In this document: piece by piece, positions 49,592-57,793 of the stretch
How the letters are laid out: each line of letters opens with the position of its first letter
Numbering within the stretch: position 1 is the first letter of the stretch
Source: a virus
DNA length: 64,000 nucleotides
IMG/VR virus record: IMGVR_UViG_3300042934_000594
Span: 124,001-188,000 of that record
Direction: 5' to 3' (one strand)
The notes under the pieces: model-generated
The model's input: only the letters and a program-made list of their open reading frames with translations
What the model was told of the DNA's origin: nothing
Database searches by the model: none
Made by a program: the position numbers and the translations under genes

Positions 49592-50092
49592 CTAGGGCGC
49601 AGTATCAAACTGATTAGGCGCCCCACGGACCATCACGCAGGCCCACAGTTGGCCTTGCGCACTGGGTTTGATCTCATGGATCTCACTGAGGTTAAAGCCA
49701 ATGCCTTCCCCACGGTTCAGGGTGACCTCACGGTCATTGAGCAGCAGCGTCTGGCCATTTTGCATGGCGTAGGCCATGGCAGTACCGGAACCTGCCTCTT
49801 TACCCACCCAGGCTGTCATACGATCCAGAAAACCGACCTCAGGTGGGATGTACAGGAACCACCCCACGGTGGCCCGCTGGACCATCTTCTCTGGAAATTG
49901 CAATTTGAACATGTCACGCACTTGCCAACGCCAGGTGAACCAGCGGGTGGTGTAGTAGGTCGACAGGTTCTTGGCTCCGTTCTCACCCATGCGCAAGCGG
50001 TGACTGCTGGCCTGAACCAGGGAGAAGGTGTCAAACAGTTGTTTCAGGGTGTGGACGCGCGATGGCGTCAACGGTTTCAAACGAGTGATCAT
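49592..50092 (-). CDS. Cupin-like protein next to the oxygenase (166 aa)
   Basis: Start ATG 50092 with AGGAA. C-terminal half has a beta-barrel pattern (TLLLNDREVTLNRGEGIGFN, then LSEIHEIKPSAQGQLWACVM) reminiscent of cupins, with the SEIHEI His placed like a metal ligand. The N-terminal part is helical and basic. Only the paired position with the 2OG oxygenase at 50108 supports a shared role; a virion protein of unknown function is equally possible. Confidence 0.4.
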   Translation of the reverse strand: MITRLKPLTPSRVHTLKQLFDTFSLVQASSHRLRMGENGAKNLSTYYTTRWFTWRWQVRDMFKLQFPEKMVQRATVGWFLYIPPEVGFLDRMTAWVGKEAGSGTAMAYAMQNGQTLLLNDREVTLNRGEGIGFNLSEIHEIKPSAQGQLWACVMVRGAPNQFDTAP

Positions 50093-50107
50093 GCGAACAT
50101 TCCTGCG

Positions 50108-50590
50108 TCATTCGTACAGGTAGATAGCCACGTACCGGCGGTGCTTGACAGGCGGTACAGCGTGAGGGGCACTGCGGGCAGGGAAGACCAATGCTTGACC
50201 AGGAACGTCTTGGATAAACGTCCCTTCGACTGTGATGCCATCGCCGTTGTCACACAAGGCCACCACCACATTAAAGCGGTATTGGGCAATGTCCACGTGT
50301 TCGGGCATGTAACCCCCGACTTCGTAACGGTTGATGCACCACTCCGCCAGGCGCCCCCCTTCGATCACCGGTGCGAGTGATTTTAGGTACTCGCTAAAGA
50401 CCTTGTCCTGTTGCCGATCACCACAGAAGTAATAATCGCTGGTCGGGTCAGTGCCGGTGGGGATACTGTTGATCTTCTTGCGGTGGAACCAGCGGGCGGG
50501 ATGAAACCCCGCCAGCAGTTCTAACAGGTACGCACACTCATCCTTACCAAACGCTACCGCCAGCTGATGGTCGCGGGCCGTAGGCTTCAT
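50108..50590 (-). CDS. Fe(II)/2-oxoglutarate-dependent dioxygenase (160 aa)
   Basis: Start ATG 50590 (MKPTARDHQLAVAFGKDECA); the longer in-frame start at 50749 overlaps the 50544 gene and is rejected. The jelly-roll core shows the facial triad: H98-V-D100 (GGYMPEHVDIAQYRFNVVVA), the distal H143 (ARSAPHAV), and Arg151/152 for 2OG binding (KHRRYVAIY). The fold matches 2OG oxygenases (prolyl or lysyl hydroxylase type among others). It would hydroxylate a protein, nucleobase or small molecule using O2 and 2OG. Its place in the tail-fibre region and the collagen-like fibre upstream suggest a fibre-modifying enzyme, but that is inference. Confidence 0.8.
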   Translation of the reverse strand: MKPTARDHQLAVAFGKDECAYLLELLAGFHPARWFHRKKINSIPTGTDPTSDYYFCGDRQQDKVFSEYLKSLAPVIEGGRLAEWCINRYEVGGYMPEHVDIAQYRFNVVVALCDNGDGITVEGTFIQDVPGQALVFPARSAPHAVPPVKHRRYVAIYLYE

Positions 50591-51107
50591 GGACACCACC
50601 TTCAAGTCGAGCGGCCTCGGCGGCTTCTGCATCGGCAATGGAGATGTATTCATACGCTGGGTTCTCCCGGAAGCCTTGCTTGTTGTTCTCGTTGGCGAGT
50701 TTGACCTCGTTGATGTACGCCACCATTTCGACCAACTCGTCCTGGTCAACCCCCAGCTTTTCCGAGAGGGCCATGATAGCGCGACTGAGAACGTTAACCT
50801 GCTGGATCACGGGGTACGCTTTGGTGATCTTGTCACGGGCAATGGCGTCCAAGGCCGACTCGTAGATCGGCGCTGGTACCTCCTTTCGGTCAACGACTTT
50901 GTAGTCTGGGTAATTGCCCAGGACGACGTCGTTACTGAAATCCCATTGGGCGTCTTCGTAGGCGAACAGGTCCTGCCCGCCAAACGTTTCTTTGTCCCCC
51001 GTCAGGGCAGCGATGAACTGCCCTGTGATGGCATTAAATTGCAATACGGCTGGAATACGACCCGTTGGGGTTTCGTATTTCTCAGGGCTCAGGGTGGTAT
51101 CAGACAT
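50544..51107 (-). CDS. Unknown protein overlapping the oxygenase gene (187 aa)
   Basis: Start ATG 51107 with AAGGA. Helical and acidic, with a C-terminal Ala/Glu run (ADAEAAEAARLEGGVHEAYG). It overlaps the 50590 start of the oxygenase by 47 bases, so the two are co-translated. Possibly a fibre-assembly chaperone by size and place; unproven. Confidence 0.45.
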   Translation of the reverse strand: MSDTTLSPEKYETPTGRIPAVLQFNAITGQFIAALTGDKETFGGQDLFAYEDAQWDFSNDVVLGNYPDYKVVDRKEVPAPIYESALDAIARDKITKAYPVIQQVNVLSRAIMALSEKLGVDQDELVEMVAYINEVKLANENNKQGFRENPAYEYISIADAEAAEAARLEGGVHEAYGPRPSAGGSVW

Positions 51108-51117
51108 GGATCAATCC

Positions 51118-52431
51118 TTAAAGAATAACCCAGCCGCCTGTCGGCGCCAGGTAGCAGAGAACGGAATCTTGCAGCTCGCCGTTCCAGAAACCGGTATGGA
51201 GGGTGGCGATGCAGTAGGCCCCACCGTAACCGCCGTAGGCTTCGTACCCGAAGGTGGTGTCCAACCACTGCTTTAGCTGCGCAGGGTTACCGTGGTAACC
51301 GGTCCAAGCCACGTAGACGGGTCGCTTGCCGTAGGTCTCGAAGATCTCGGCAATGCTACGCCACGCACCTCCCACCAACACGTAGTTACCGTCACTGCCC
51401 CCAGGGGCGAGTTTGTTGGCAGGGAACACACCTGAGACCACGTCGGTGGCGTACAGGTTGGTGCGCGCTTGGTCGAACAGCTGGCGGTAACTGGCCCCTT
51501 GTAACAACCAGCTGTCGTAAGCCACCGCATCACGCGGTAAGCGCGAGGCTACCAACGAATCAGTCTGGTTGCGCAGGTACGCCCCGATCTGCGCAGCCGT
51601 CTCACGGTGGGGACGGTTAAAGTCACTGATGTGATTGCGCAGCGACGGCAGTGCTTCAGCTTCCAGTTGCTGATAAACCCGGGTAGGGTTCATGTAACGG
51701 TTGGTGGCCCCGGCCACGGCTTCTGGCTGTGTCGCCATGGGCCAGTTCTGCAAATTGCCCAACCCCACTTGTGTGGCCGTCACGTCGTGCGGATCATTGG
51801 TGTCGAGGTAATGCGTTTCGAATGGCTGGCTGTAGTTGGCCAGGGCCAGACGGTCCTGGGCAATCTGTGCGTCGCCGTACGCCTTGGCTTCGTCGAGCAT
51901 GCCCTTGTTACCGATCTGCACCGCCTTACCGATGCGTTTAAGCTCAGTGACCGTCCATTCCCACCCGTAGGTCTCCCACCATTCCTGCTCATGCGCCTCA
52001 GGGGCGTAGTAGCGCGGCTTGGCGATGATCGAGTCCCAGGTGAAGGGGAAGTTGTCATCGGACGCTGCCAACAGCAGTGCTTTGAGTTCATTGGCCGGTA
52101 CCCCGAACATACCGCCCACGGCGCGGTAGGACACCGTCAGGTCCGCTGGAACGTCGGGGTTGGTGATGACAATCATCCCGAACACTTCCTGGTGGGTCAG
52201 CTCTGAAAGCTCCCCGTACAGGTAAGTGGGTTTGAAATCGACGCCGCGTTTGAGGGTCGAGCCATCGGGTTTAAAAATCGTCAGTTGGGTGGTGTAGAAC
52301 CCTCCGTGACGCAACATGATCACTCGATCAGTGCGGTTAGGCAACGTGATCAAGTTGACCGGTTCCTGAACCACGCGGTTCGAGATCCGATTCCCCATTA
52401 AGTCCAGGGGTAGAAAAGTAAGCGTTGACAT
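51118..52431 (-). CDS. Tail-fibre protein with N-terminal attachment domain (437 aa)
   Basis: Start ATG 52431 after TAAGGGGG. The first about 130 residues match the start of the 52441 and 53811 proteins (pattern GFY, then LTPN-like and an EI/IVI.NP strand, and VGG near residue 110), so they share an attachment domain. The middle contains NDPHDVTATQVGLGNLQNWP, a repeat seen in all fibres of this cluster. The C-terminal about 100 residues (WRSIAEIFETYGKRPVYVAW, then TLHTGFWNG) differ and are probably the binding tip. Confidence 0.6.
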   Translation of the reverse strand: MSTLTFLPLDLMGNRISNRVVQEPVNLITLPNRTDRVIMLRHGGFYTTQLTIFKPDGSTLKRGVDFKPTYLYGELSELTHQEVFGMIVITNPDVPADLTVSYRAVGGMFGVPANELKALLLAASDDNFPFTWDSIIAKPRYYAPEAHEQEWWETYGWEWTVTELKRIGKAVQIGNKGMLDEAKAYGDAQIAQDRLALANYSQPFETHYLDTNDPHDVTATQVGLGNLQNWPMATQPEAVAGATNRYMNPTRVYQQLEAEALPSLRNHISDFNRPHRETAAQIGAYLRNQTDSLVASRLPRDAVAYDSWLLQGASYRQLFDQARTNLYATDVVSGVFPANKLAPGGSDGNYVLVGGAWRSIAEIFETYGKRPVYVAWTGYHGNPAQLKQWLDTTFGYEAYGGYGGAYCIATLHTGFWNGELQDSVLCYLAPTGGWVIL

Positions 52432-52440
52432 GTTACCCCC

Positions 52441-53796
52441 TTAAGCCACACTCCAGCCTATGCCCGGTACGCGACCACAGCTTTGAACTGTGTAATAGTT
52501 GGTGACGTACGTACCGCCGTTACCGGTGCCGTTGCGTCCCTCGGTGAGTAAGCGATAGACCACGATGGTGCCGTACGGGTACGCGTTGAGGTCGGCGTAG
52601 ACTACACGAACGTTGGCCAGTGCTTGTGCGTTGCTGGTCCAGGTGCCGCCCATGTAAACCAGTTTGGTGGACACCCGTTTGAATTGAGCAAACATACTTG
52701 GCCAATCCCGCCAAGTGTTATCGCCCATCAACGAGTAGTTGCGGTTGCGTCCACCATTACCAATGCGGTTCAGGTCAAAGCGGTACGAGGCCACCTGCCC
52801 CGGATCCAGGTTGGTGCGAGCACTGCGGTACATGTCCGGGAACAGGACGCCTTCCAAGCGATACGACCCTACGGCGGTGGCATGCAGATCCAACAGCCGC
52901 CCGATCATCAGGTTGGCCTCACTGATCGAGTACGCCCCCAGCTGCGTGTAGTTCACGTTGTGCGGGTTGTTGCGTGCTTGTAAGTGAGCGTTGAGGTGCA
53001 CCTGCCAGTTGCCGGCCATGTGCTGCTGCGTACGCAGTGGCGTCATGTAAGCGGTGGTGATCGTTTCACCTAAGGCCCGGGCCTGTGTTTCAGTGGCCAC
53101 TGGGAAGTTCTGCAAGAACTCCAACCCCACCTGCTTCTTGGTGACCTGGTGATCGTTGTTGGTGTCGGCCAAGTGCGCCATAAAGCGCGCATGCACGTAG
53201 TCCAACGAGGCGTTCATGTCCACATAAGCGGCACTGACATCACGATCCAGCACCGCAAACGCTTCCTTACTCTTGTTCAGAATACGGGTGACGATACGCT
53301 GCAAGGGAACGACCCATTCATCAAAGTCGTACAGGTCCCAGATGCCGTGCAAATGTCCGTTGACAGGAAAGCGGTCAGGGCGTCCCGTGATGTTCTTGTA
53401 CCACACATTACGGGTGCTGTTGAGCACCCCCAGGGCCATCTGTTCAATGGCGCTGCTGAGCTGACAGAACTGACCCCCCACCATCTGCGCATCAATCAGC
53501 AGCTTGGGTTTGACCTTGGGATTGGTAATCACGATCAGGGCACAGGCTTCCTTGCCCGTGAGTTTGACCACCTCAGGGTTAAGGGCAGTGACTTGATAGT
53601 CGTCATGCAAATCCAGCAGACGTCCGGTGGACTCGCGCACTTCCAGCCCTTCGACGTAGAAGTGCCCTTTGTCCATCACGATGATGCGGTACGGATTGCC
53701 AGCCTGTTGGTTCAGGTCTTTGGCTTCTGCACGCGCTCGGTTGTTCACGCTGTCCCCTTGCGGGTCGAACGGTAAAGCATAGAGCAACGGGTTCAT
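52441..53796 (-). CDS. Tail-fibre protein, paralogue (451 aa)
   Basis: Start ATG 53796 (MNPLLYALPFDPQGDSVNN) with AAGGTGG; the in-frame start at 53826 is rejected for lack of SD. N-terminal attachment domain and two NDHQVTKKQVGLEFLQN / NPHNVNYTQLGA repeats like the neighbours, then a C-terminal tip with RFDLNRIGNGG and a Gly/Asn-rich end (NGTGNGGTYVTNYY) that resembles that of 53811. Confidence 0.6.
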   Translation of the reverse strand: MNPLLYALPFDPQGDSVNNRARAEAKDLNQQAGNPYRIIVMDKGHFYVEGLEVRESTGRLLDLHDDYQVTALNPEVVKLTGKEACALIVITNPKVKPKLLIDAQMVGGQFCQLSSAIEQMALGVLNSTRNVWYKNITGRPDRFPVNGHLHGIWDLYDFDEWVVPLQRIVTRILNKSKEAFAVLDRDVSAAYVDMNASLDYVHARFMAHLADTNNDHQVTKKQVGLEFLQNFPVATETQARALGETITTAYMTPLRTQQHMAGNWQVHLNAHLQARNNPHNVNYTQLGAYSISEANLMIGRLLDLHATAVGSYRLEGVLFPDMYRSARTNLDPGQVASYRFDLNRIGNGGRNRNYSLMGDNTWRDWPSMFAQFKRVSTKLVYMGGTWTSNAQALANVRVVYADLNAYPYGTIVVYRLLTEGRNGTGNGGTYVTNYYTVQSCGRVPGIGWSVA

Positions 53797-53810
53797 GGAA
53801 AACCACCTTG

Positions 53811-55163
53811 TTAAATTTGGACCCACCCGCTACCCGTACGGTAAGCCGCACGTACGAGGGTGACGTTGTAGTAACCGCCACCGTTACCAGTGCCCGTCAG
53901 GTATTCTTCGTTGCAGCGGAACATGACAATCGACCCTACCGGGTAGGCGACCACGTTGGCGTACACCACCGAGATATTGGCCAGGGCTTGCTGTGCGTTG
54001 GACTGATCACCAATCCAGTACACCGTAGGCGGGTCATTGACGTCGAACTCGTTAAAGATCGAGCGCAGGGTGGTCCATTGCCCGTTACCCAGCAGCACGG
54101 TTTCCCATGAAGGCGTACCCCCGCCGAGCACCCACGGACTGAATACCCCGTTACCGAAGTTGGACACGTCCAGGTTGGCCCGCATGTCGTTGACCAATTC
54201 CTGAGGACTGGACCAACCGCCCGACCGATTCTGGAGCAGGTTGGCGTTATCCGCACGCCCATTCAACGGCAGCTTGTTTGCGATCATGCCGTTGATCTCG
54301 GCCTGCGAGTGCGTCCCGGCTTGACCGGGGGTCAGGCCATGTGGGTTGTCTTCTCGGGCTTTGTGGGCATTGAGAGGTTGCAGGGCCTGCACCCGGATGA
54401 CGTTCTTGGTCTGCGCTGCTGTGACGTAGGTGTCATTAGAGGTACCGGCCAAGGCCACGGCATCACTCGCCACCGGGAAGTTGGAGACGTTGCCCAGTTG
54501 CACGTGCGCGGCGTTGATTTTGTGCGGATTGTTTTTGTCATCGATGTGGCGCTTGAGCCGATCATCGAACCGTGCCACAAACGCATTGTGCAGTGCCTTG
54601 ACGTTATCGCGGTACGCCTGTAGGGCGCCTTGGTCACCCGTGGTCAGGGCCACGGCGATGCGCTCAAGCTCCAGGTTAAAAGGTTCAAACCCCATGCGCG
54701 TCCAACGCGCTTGGTTCAGTTCCCCGTCCACCCACTGTGGTCGCACCCCGATGTAGCCGCCCCACTCGGGCACTTTGCCGTTGAGGGTTTTAAGGTACGC
54801 CAACGTGTCTGCCAATTCAGTCAGACTGAATGCGTAGTCACCCCCCACCATCTGGGCAGTGATGTGCACACTGCCGGTCAGGCTTTGGTTCAGGATGACA
54901 ATGGCCCCCAGGATCTCTTCCCCCACCCGTGCCGACGCATCGGCGTAACCGTAGGTGGCGATGTAATCGACGTTGGGTGTCAACTCTTGAAAATTGCTGT
55001 CGGTGACAATCAAACCTTGCGTGTAAAAGCCACCGTTGTCCATCACGACCACGCAATAAGGCACGCCTTGGTAACGCAGCAGCAGTTGCTCTTCACCGGT
55101 GACCAGGTTGGTGCTACTGCGCCCGGTCAGGTCCACCGGGTATTTGGTCATTACTGAATTCAT
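53811..55163 (-). CDS. Tail-fibre protein, paralogue (450 aa)
   Basis: Start ATG 55163 (MNSVMTKYPVDLTGRSSTNL) with GGAG. Contains the attachment domain with LTPNVDYIATYGY and ITAQMVGGDY, then NPHKINAAHVQLGNVSNFPV and NPHGLTPGQAG repeats and a C-terminal tip with a Gly-rich end (GTGNGGGYYNVTLV). The tip is related to that of 52441; these are two diverging copies. Confidence 0.6.
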   Translation of the reverse strand: MNSVMTKYPVDLTGRSSTNLVTGEEQLLLRYQGVPYCVVVMDNGGFYTQGLIVTDSNFQELTPNVDYIATYGYADASARVGEEILGAIVILNQSLTGSVHITAQMVGGDYAFSLTELADTLAYLKTLNGKVPEWGGYIGVRPQWVDGELNQARWTRMGFEPFNLELERIAVALTTGDQGALQAYRDNVKALHNAFVARFDDRLKRHIDDKNNPHKINAAHVQLGNVSNFPVASDAVALAGTSNDTYVTAAQTKNVIRVQALQPLNAHKAREDNPHGLTPGQAGTHSQAEINGMIANKLPLNGRADNANLLQNRSGGWSSPQELVNDMRANLDVSNFGNGVFSPWVLGGGTPSWETVLLGNGQWTTLRSIFNEFDVNDPPTVYWIGDQSNAQQALANISVVYANVVAYPVGSIVMFRCNEEYLTGTGNGGGYYNVTLVRAAYRTGSGWVQI

Positions 55164-55198
55164 GAAAAACTCCGTTGCAAGCTCGGTACCTCATAACT

Positions 55199-55240
55199 AG
55201 AACAGGTGTAGTGCTTTTAATAAGCCACTACACCTGTTCT
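55199..55240. repeat. Perfect 15-bp inverted repeat
   Basis: AGAACAGGTGTAGTG (55199-55213) and its exact complement CACTACACCTGTTCT (55226-55240) with a 12-base spacer. It lies in the gap upstream of the 53811-55163 gene and after 55248-55571, on the minus strand. No U-tract follows in the transcribed direction, so it may be an operator, RNA-processing site or protein-binding site rather than a simple terminator. Confidence 0.85.
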
Positions 55241-55247
55241 GGCCAGA

Positions 55248-55571
55248 CTAGCTGTTGTTGAGGTCTTTGGTTGCGTCTTCGAAAGCTTGCGCCAGCGGGG
55301 CGTACAGTTTGTTCTCCAGTGTCTGTGCCACCCGTCGAGGTGTCATGTAACTGGAGTTGTTCACCCCGTCTTGGGCTTGCTGGAGAGTTGCCGGTGGCCA
55401 GTTCTGCACTTGGTCCAAACCGACCTGTAACGCATCGACTTCATGCGGGTTGTCCAGATCGGCTTCGTGTGCGTTCACACGGCCTACGAGGGTTTTGATC
55501 AGGGTCAGCAACGCACCATGGGCTTGCGCCAGGTACTGTTGCAGAACGATCAGCAGTGCTGGTAAGTTCAT
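55248..55571 (-). CDS. Small fibre-related protein with one NPH repeat (107 aa)
   Basis: Start ATG 55571. Helical start (MNLPALLIVLQQYLAQAHGA), then one LDNPHEVDALQVGLDQVQNW repeat like those in the larger fibres, and a helical end. Probably a small adaptor or truncated fibre module. Confidence 0.55.
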   Translation of the reverse strand: MNLPALLIVLQQYLAQAHGALLTLIKTLVGRVNAHEADLDNPHEVDALQVGLDQVQNWPPATLQQAQDGVNNSSYMTPRRVAQTLENKLYAPLAQAFEDATKDLNNS

Positions 55572-55583
55572 GGTCGCAGTCTC

Positions 55584-57698
55584 TTACACGTTCACAGGAA
55601 GCAGGGAGTTGTCAGGTGAATCACCCCAGAACATCACTTGGCGATTGGTCCCCAACGTCAGGGTAAAGTCCTTACCGCAGGCTAACGACTTGAGCGGCCC
55701 CAACTTGCGGTTGACTTCTTGTTGCCCTGCACTGTTGTCGCCGAAGAAGTAAGCTTCCCCGTCGCTGCCCAGTAGACCAAAGTGGTCGTACGCCCCACTG
55801 ATCTGTGTGAAGGTGGCAGGCCACCCAGCCGGCAACGCTTGTGACGCCAGTGTCACGGTGGTGCCCGCCACGTTGATCTTGTAGATCGCCACTTCGCCAC
55901 TTTCGAACAAGAACACCGCGTAGTCATTCCCCAACTGCACGTCCGAGATCACATTGCGGGTGGTGGTACCGGCCCACGCTGTAAACAAGGTGTTGATCGC
56001 ACTGACCCAGGAAGCGTTACCCAGTGGTTTGAACACCGCGTCGTCGTCTTCGTAGATCATCTTCTCCAAGCCCGCAGCAGCGTTGACCTGAAGCATCAGG
56101 GCCACCACGTCTGAGGCAATCACTTGCGTCATGGTGTTGGAATCCACCCACTTCATCAGTGCACCCGATTCCATCAGCGCGTAGTTACCTGCTTTGGAAG
56201 CGAACACGTGCGCGGTAGGTTTAGTTCCGTCGTACGAAACCCCTGCGCGATAGCCCAGCGGCGGTGCAATGGCAGCACTGCCGGCAGAGCCGATCGAGCC
56301 GTCAGGCAACACCCAGTAGCGCGCGTTCTCGCGGATGACAAACTTGTCCCACCCGGTACCGATCGACACCGGCATGTCTTTAAGACCTGCCGCCTGCGTG
56401 ATGGTGAACTTAAGCATCCCGTCCCCCACACCGTACCCGTCCCAACCTGCAATCAGCGCACTCGGCTTGAGCAGTTCTTTAGCCTGGATGTCCTGATTCG
56501 TGACGGGGTCTTCTGCCTTGACTTGACCGGCCTTGTTAGCCTCGTCCTGGTAGTAGGTACCCCAGGTTTCGAGCATGGTCTTGAAATCGGCAAACGCTGG
56601 CAACGAGGCACGCCATTCTTCTTCGGTTTGACCGGCGAAGCGAGGGGTGTCTGTAGCCGAGACATCCGTCAACAGCTCCCGGATCTGGGCTTCGGTCAAC
56701 GTACCGATTTGTGCAGGGGTGACGTCGTGTGGGTTGTCAAAGTCCAGCAGGTGCTTTTGCAAGTCCTGCTCGAGCTTGTCGATCCGACCCCCGTCCGATT
56801 GCGCCGACAACAGCACCGCGGCGGTGTAAGGCGTCAACAACACCGAGTTGTTGGTGATGTCAATGGCTTGCTCACGGGTCGCCACCGGCATGTTCGGGGT
56901 GAACTCCAACCCGATTTGCTTTTTAGTGACGTCGTGCGGGTTTTCTTTGTCGTCCAAGTGCGATTGCAGGGGCTTGAGCGCCTGTTCGCTGATGGCCAAC
57001 TTCACCCCACGTGGAGTGGCGTAACGGTCAGCAGCGGTACCCTGACGCATTTCATCGTCAGAGGCGATCCCGTAGTTCTGCACGAACTCCAGGCCGACTT
57101 GTTTCTTGGTAACCTTGTGCGGGTTGTTGAAGTCCGCCAAGTGATTGGCACTGGCCCCGGCAGCCGTGGCTTCCAGGATATCGGCCAACTCTTCAATCCC
57201 AGCCAGCAACTGCTTGCTACCCGTCAGGGTGTCCAGGGACTGATCGTGTTCCAACGGCGGGAAGGTCGCAGGCAATACATCAATCATGCCCCACGCCCGG
57301 ACCAGCGGGTTGTACTGCTTACTGGCCAACTCAGCCAGGATCGCACGGTCATTAAAACCCCAGTTACCGCCAATGGTGCGGTACTTGATCCCTACCTGTC
57401 CGGTGATGGTGCGTTTAAGCAGACGCACCGAACCGTACATCGGACGCCCAATACTCTTTTGAGCCTCGACGAACTGGTGACCCAGCACGTAGTCTTCGCC
57501 TTCTTTGAGCAGTGCGCCGGTGGCCTTGTTGGTCAGGGCAAAGTCGTCAACGAAAAAAGGTGCGGCATGCGGGATGAAGAAGTAGAAGTCGTCCGCACCC
57601 GGGGTCTGAAGGGTTTGTACTTCGTTCGGGATCAGGTTTTTGGGGTTGATCCCTTTCGGGTCAAACTCATATAGGCCCGTAGTGACAACGTTGGCCAT
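55584..57698 (-). CDS. Tail-fibre protein with RCC1-like C-terminal propeller (704 aa)
   Basis: Start ATG 57698. The N-terminal about 140 residues form the shared attachment domain (LKEGEDYVLGHQFVEAQKSI, VGIKYRTIGGNWGF). Residues about 190-340 carry three NPHKVTKKQVGLEF-type repeats. From about 440 the protein turns into RCC1-type blades: GNYALMESGALMKW, GNDYAVFLFESGEVAIYKIN, YDHFGLLGSDGEAYFFGDNS and ACGKDFTLTLGTNRQVMFWG, each with the RCC1 pattern (Gly, short strand, xxG-x-xxFWG). A propeller is a credible receptor or sugar-binding tip. RCC1 repeats are unusual in phage fibres. Confidence 0.65.
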   Translation of the reverse strand: MANVVTTGLYEFDPKGINPKNLIPNEVQTLQTPGADDFYFFIPHAAPFFVDDFALTNKATGALLKEGEDYVLGHQFVEAQKSIGRPMYGSVRLLKRTITGQVGIKYRTIGGNWGFNDRAILAELASKQYNPLVRAWGMIDVLPATFPPLEHDQSLDTLTGSKQLLAGIEELADILEATAAGASANHLADFNNPHKVTKKQVGLEFVQNYGIASDDEMRQGTAADRYATPRGVKLAISEQALKPLQSHLDDKENPHDVTKKQIGLEFTPNMPVATREQAIDITNNSVLLTPYTAAVLLSAQSDGGRIDKLEQDLQKHLLDFDNPHDVTPAQIGTLTEAQIRELLTDVSATDTPRFAGQTEEEWRASLPAFADFKTMLETWGTYYQDEANKAGQVKAEDPVTNQDIQAKELLKPSALIAGWDGYGVGDGMLKFTITQAAGLKDMPVSIGTGWDKFVIRENARYWVLPDGSIGSAGSAAIAPPLGYRAGVSYDGTKPTAHVFASKAGNYALMESGALMKWVDSNTMTQVIASDVVALMLQVNAAAGLEKMIYEDDDAVFKPLGNASWVSAINTLFTAWAGTTTRNVISDVQLGNDYAVFLFESGEVAIYKINVAGTTVTLASQALPAGWPATFTQISGAYDHFGLLGSDGEAYFFGDNSAGQQEVNRKLGPLKSLACGKDFTLTLGTNRQVMFWGDSPDNSLLPVNV

Positions 57699-57793
57699 CG
57701 CGCCCTCCGTTAAAGCGCTTGAGCGCGCTTGTTAGCGTTAATGATGTGAATACACATAGGATTACCTAGCCTATCCCAATCGGAGCCTGCACA
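57699..57793. other. Divergent intergenic region, 95 bases
   Basis: Holds an AAGCGC / GCGCTT palindrome (57713-57718 and 57725-57730) and an AT-rich stretch (GTTAATGATGTGAATACACAT). It contains no copy of the 8.6-kb promoter motif. Probably carries promoters for both flanking genes. Confidence 0.4.
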
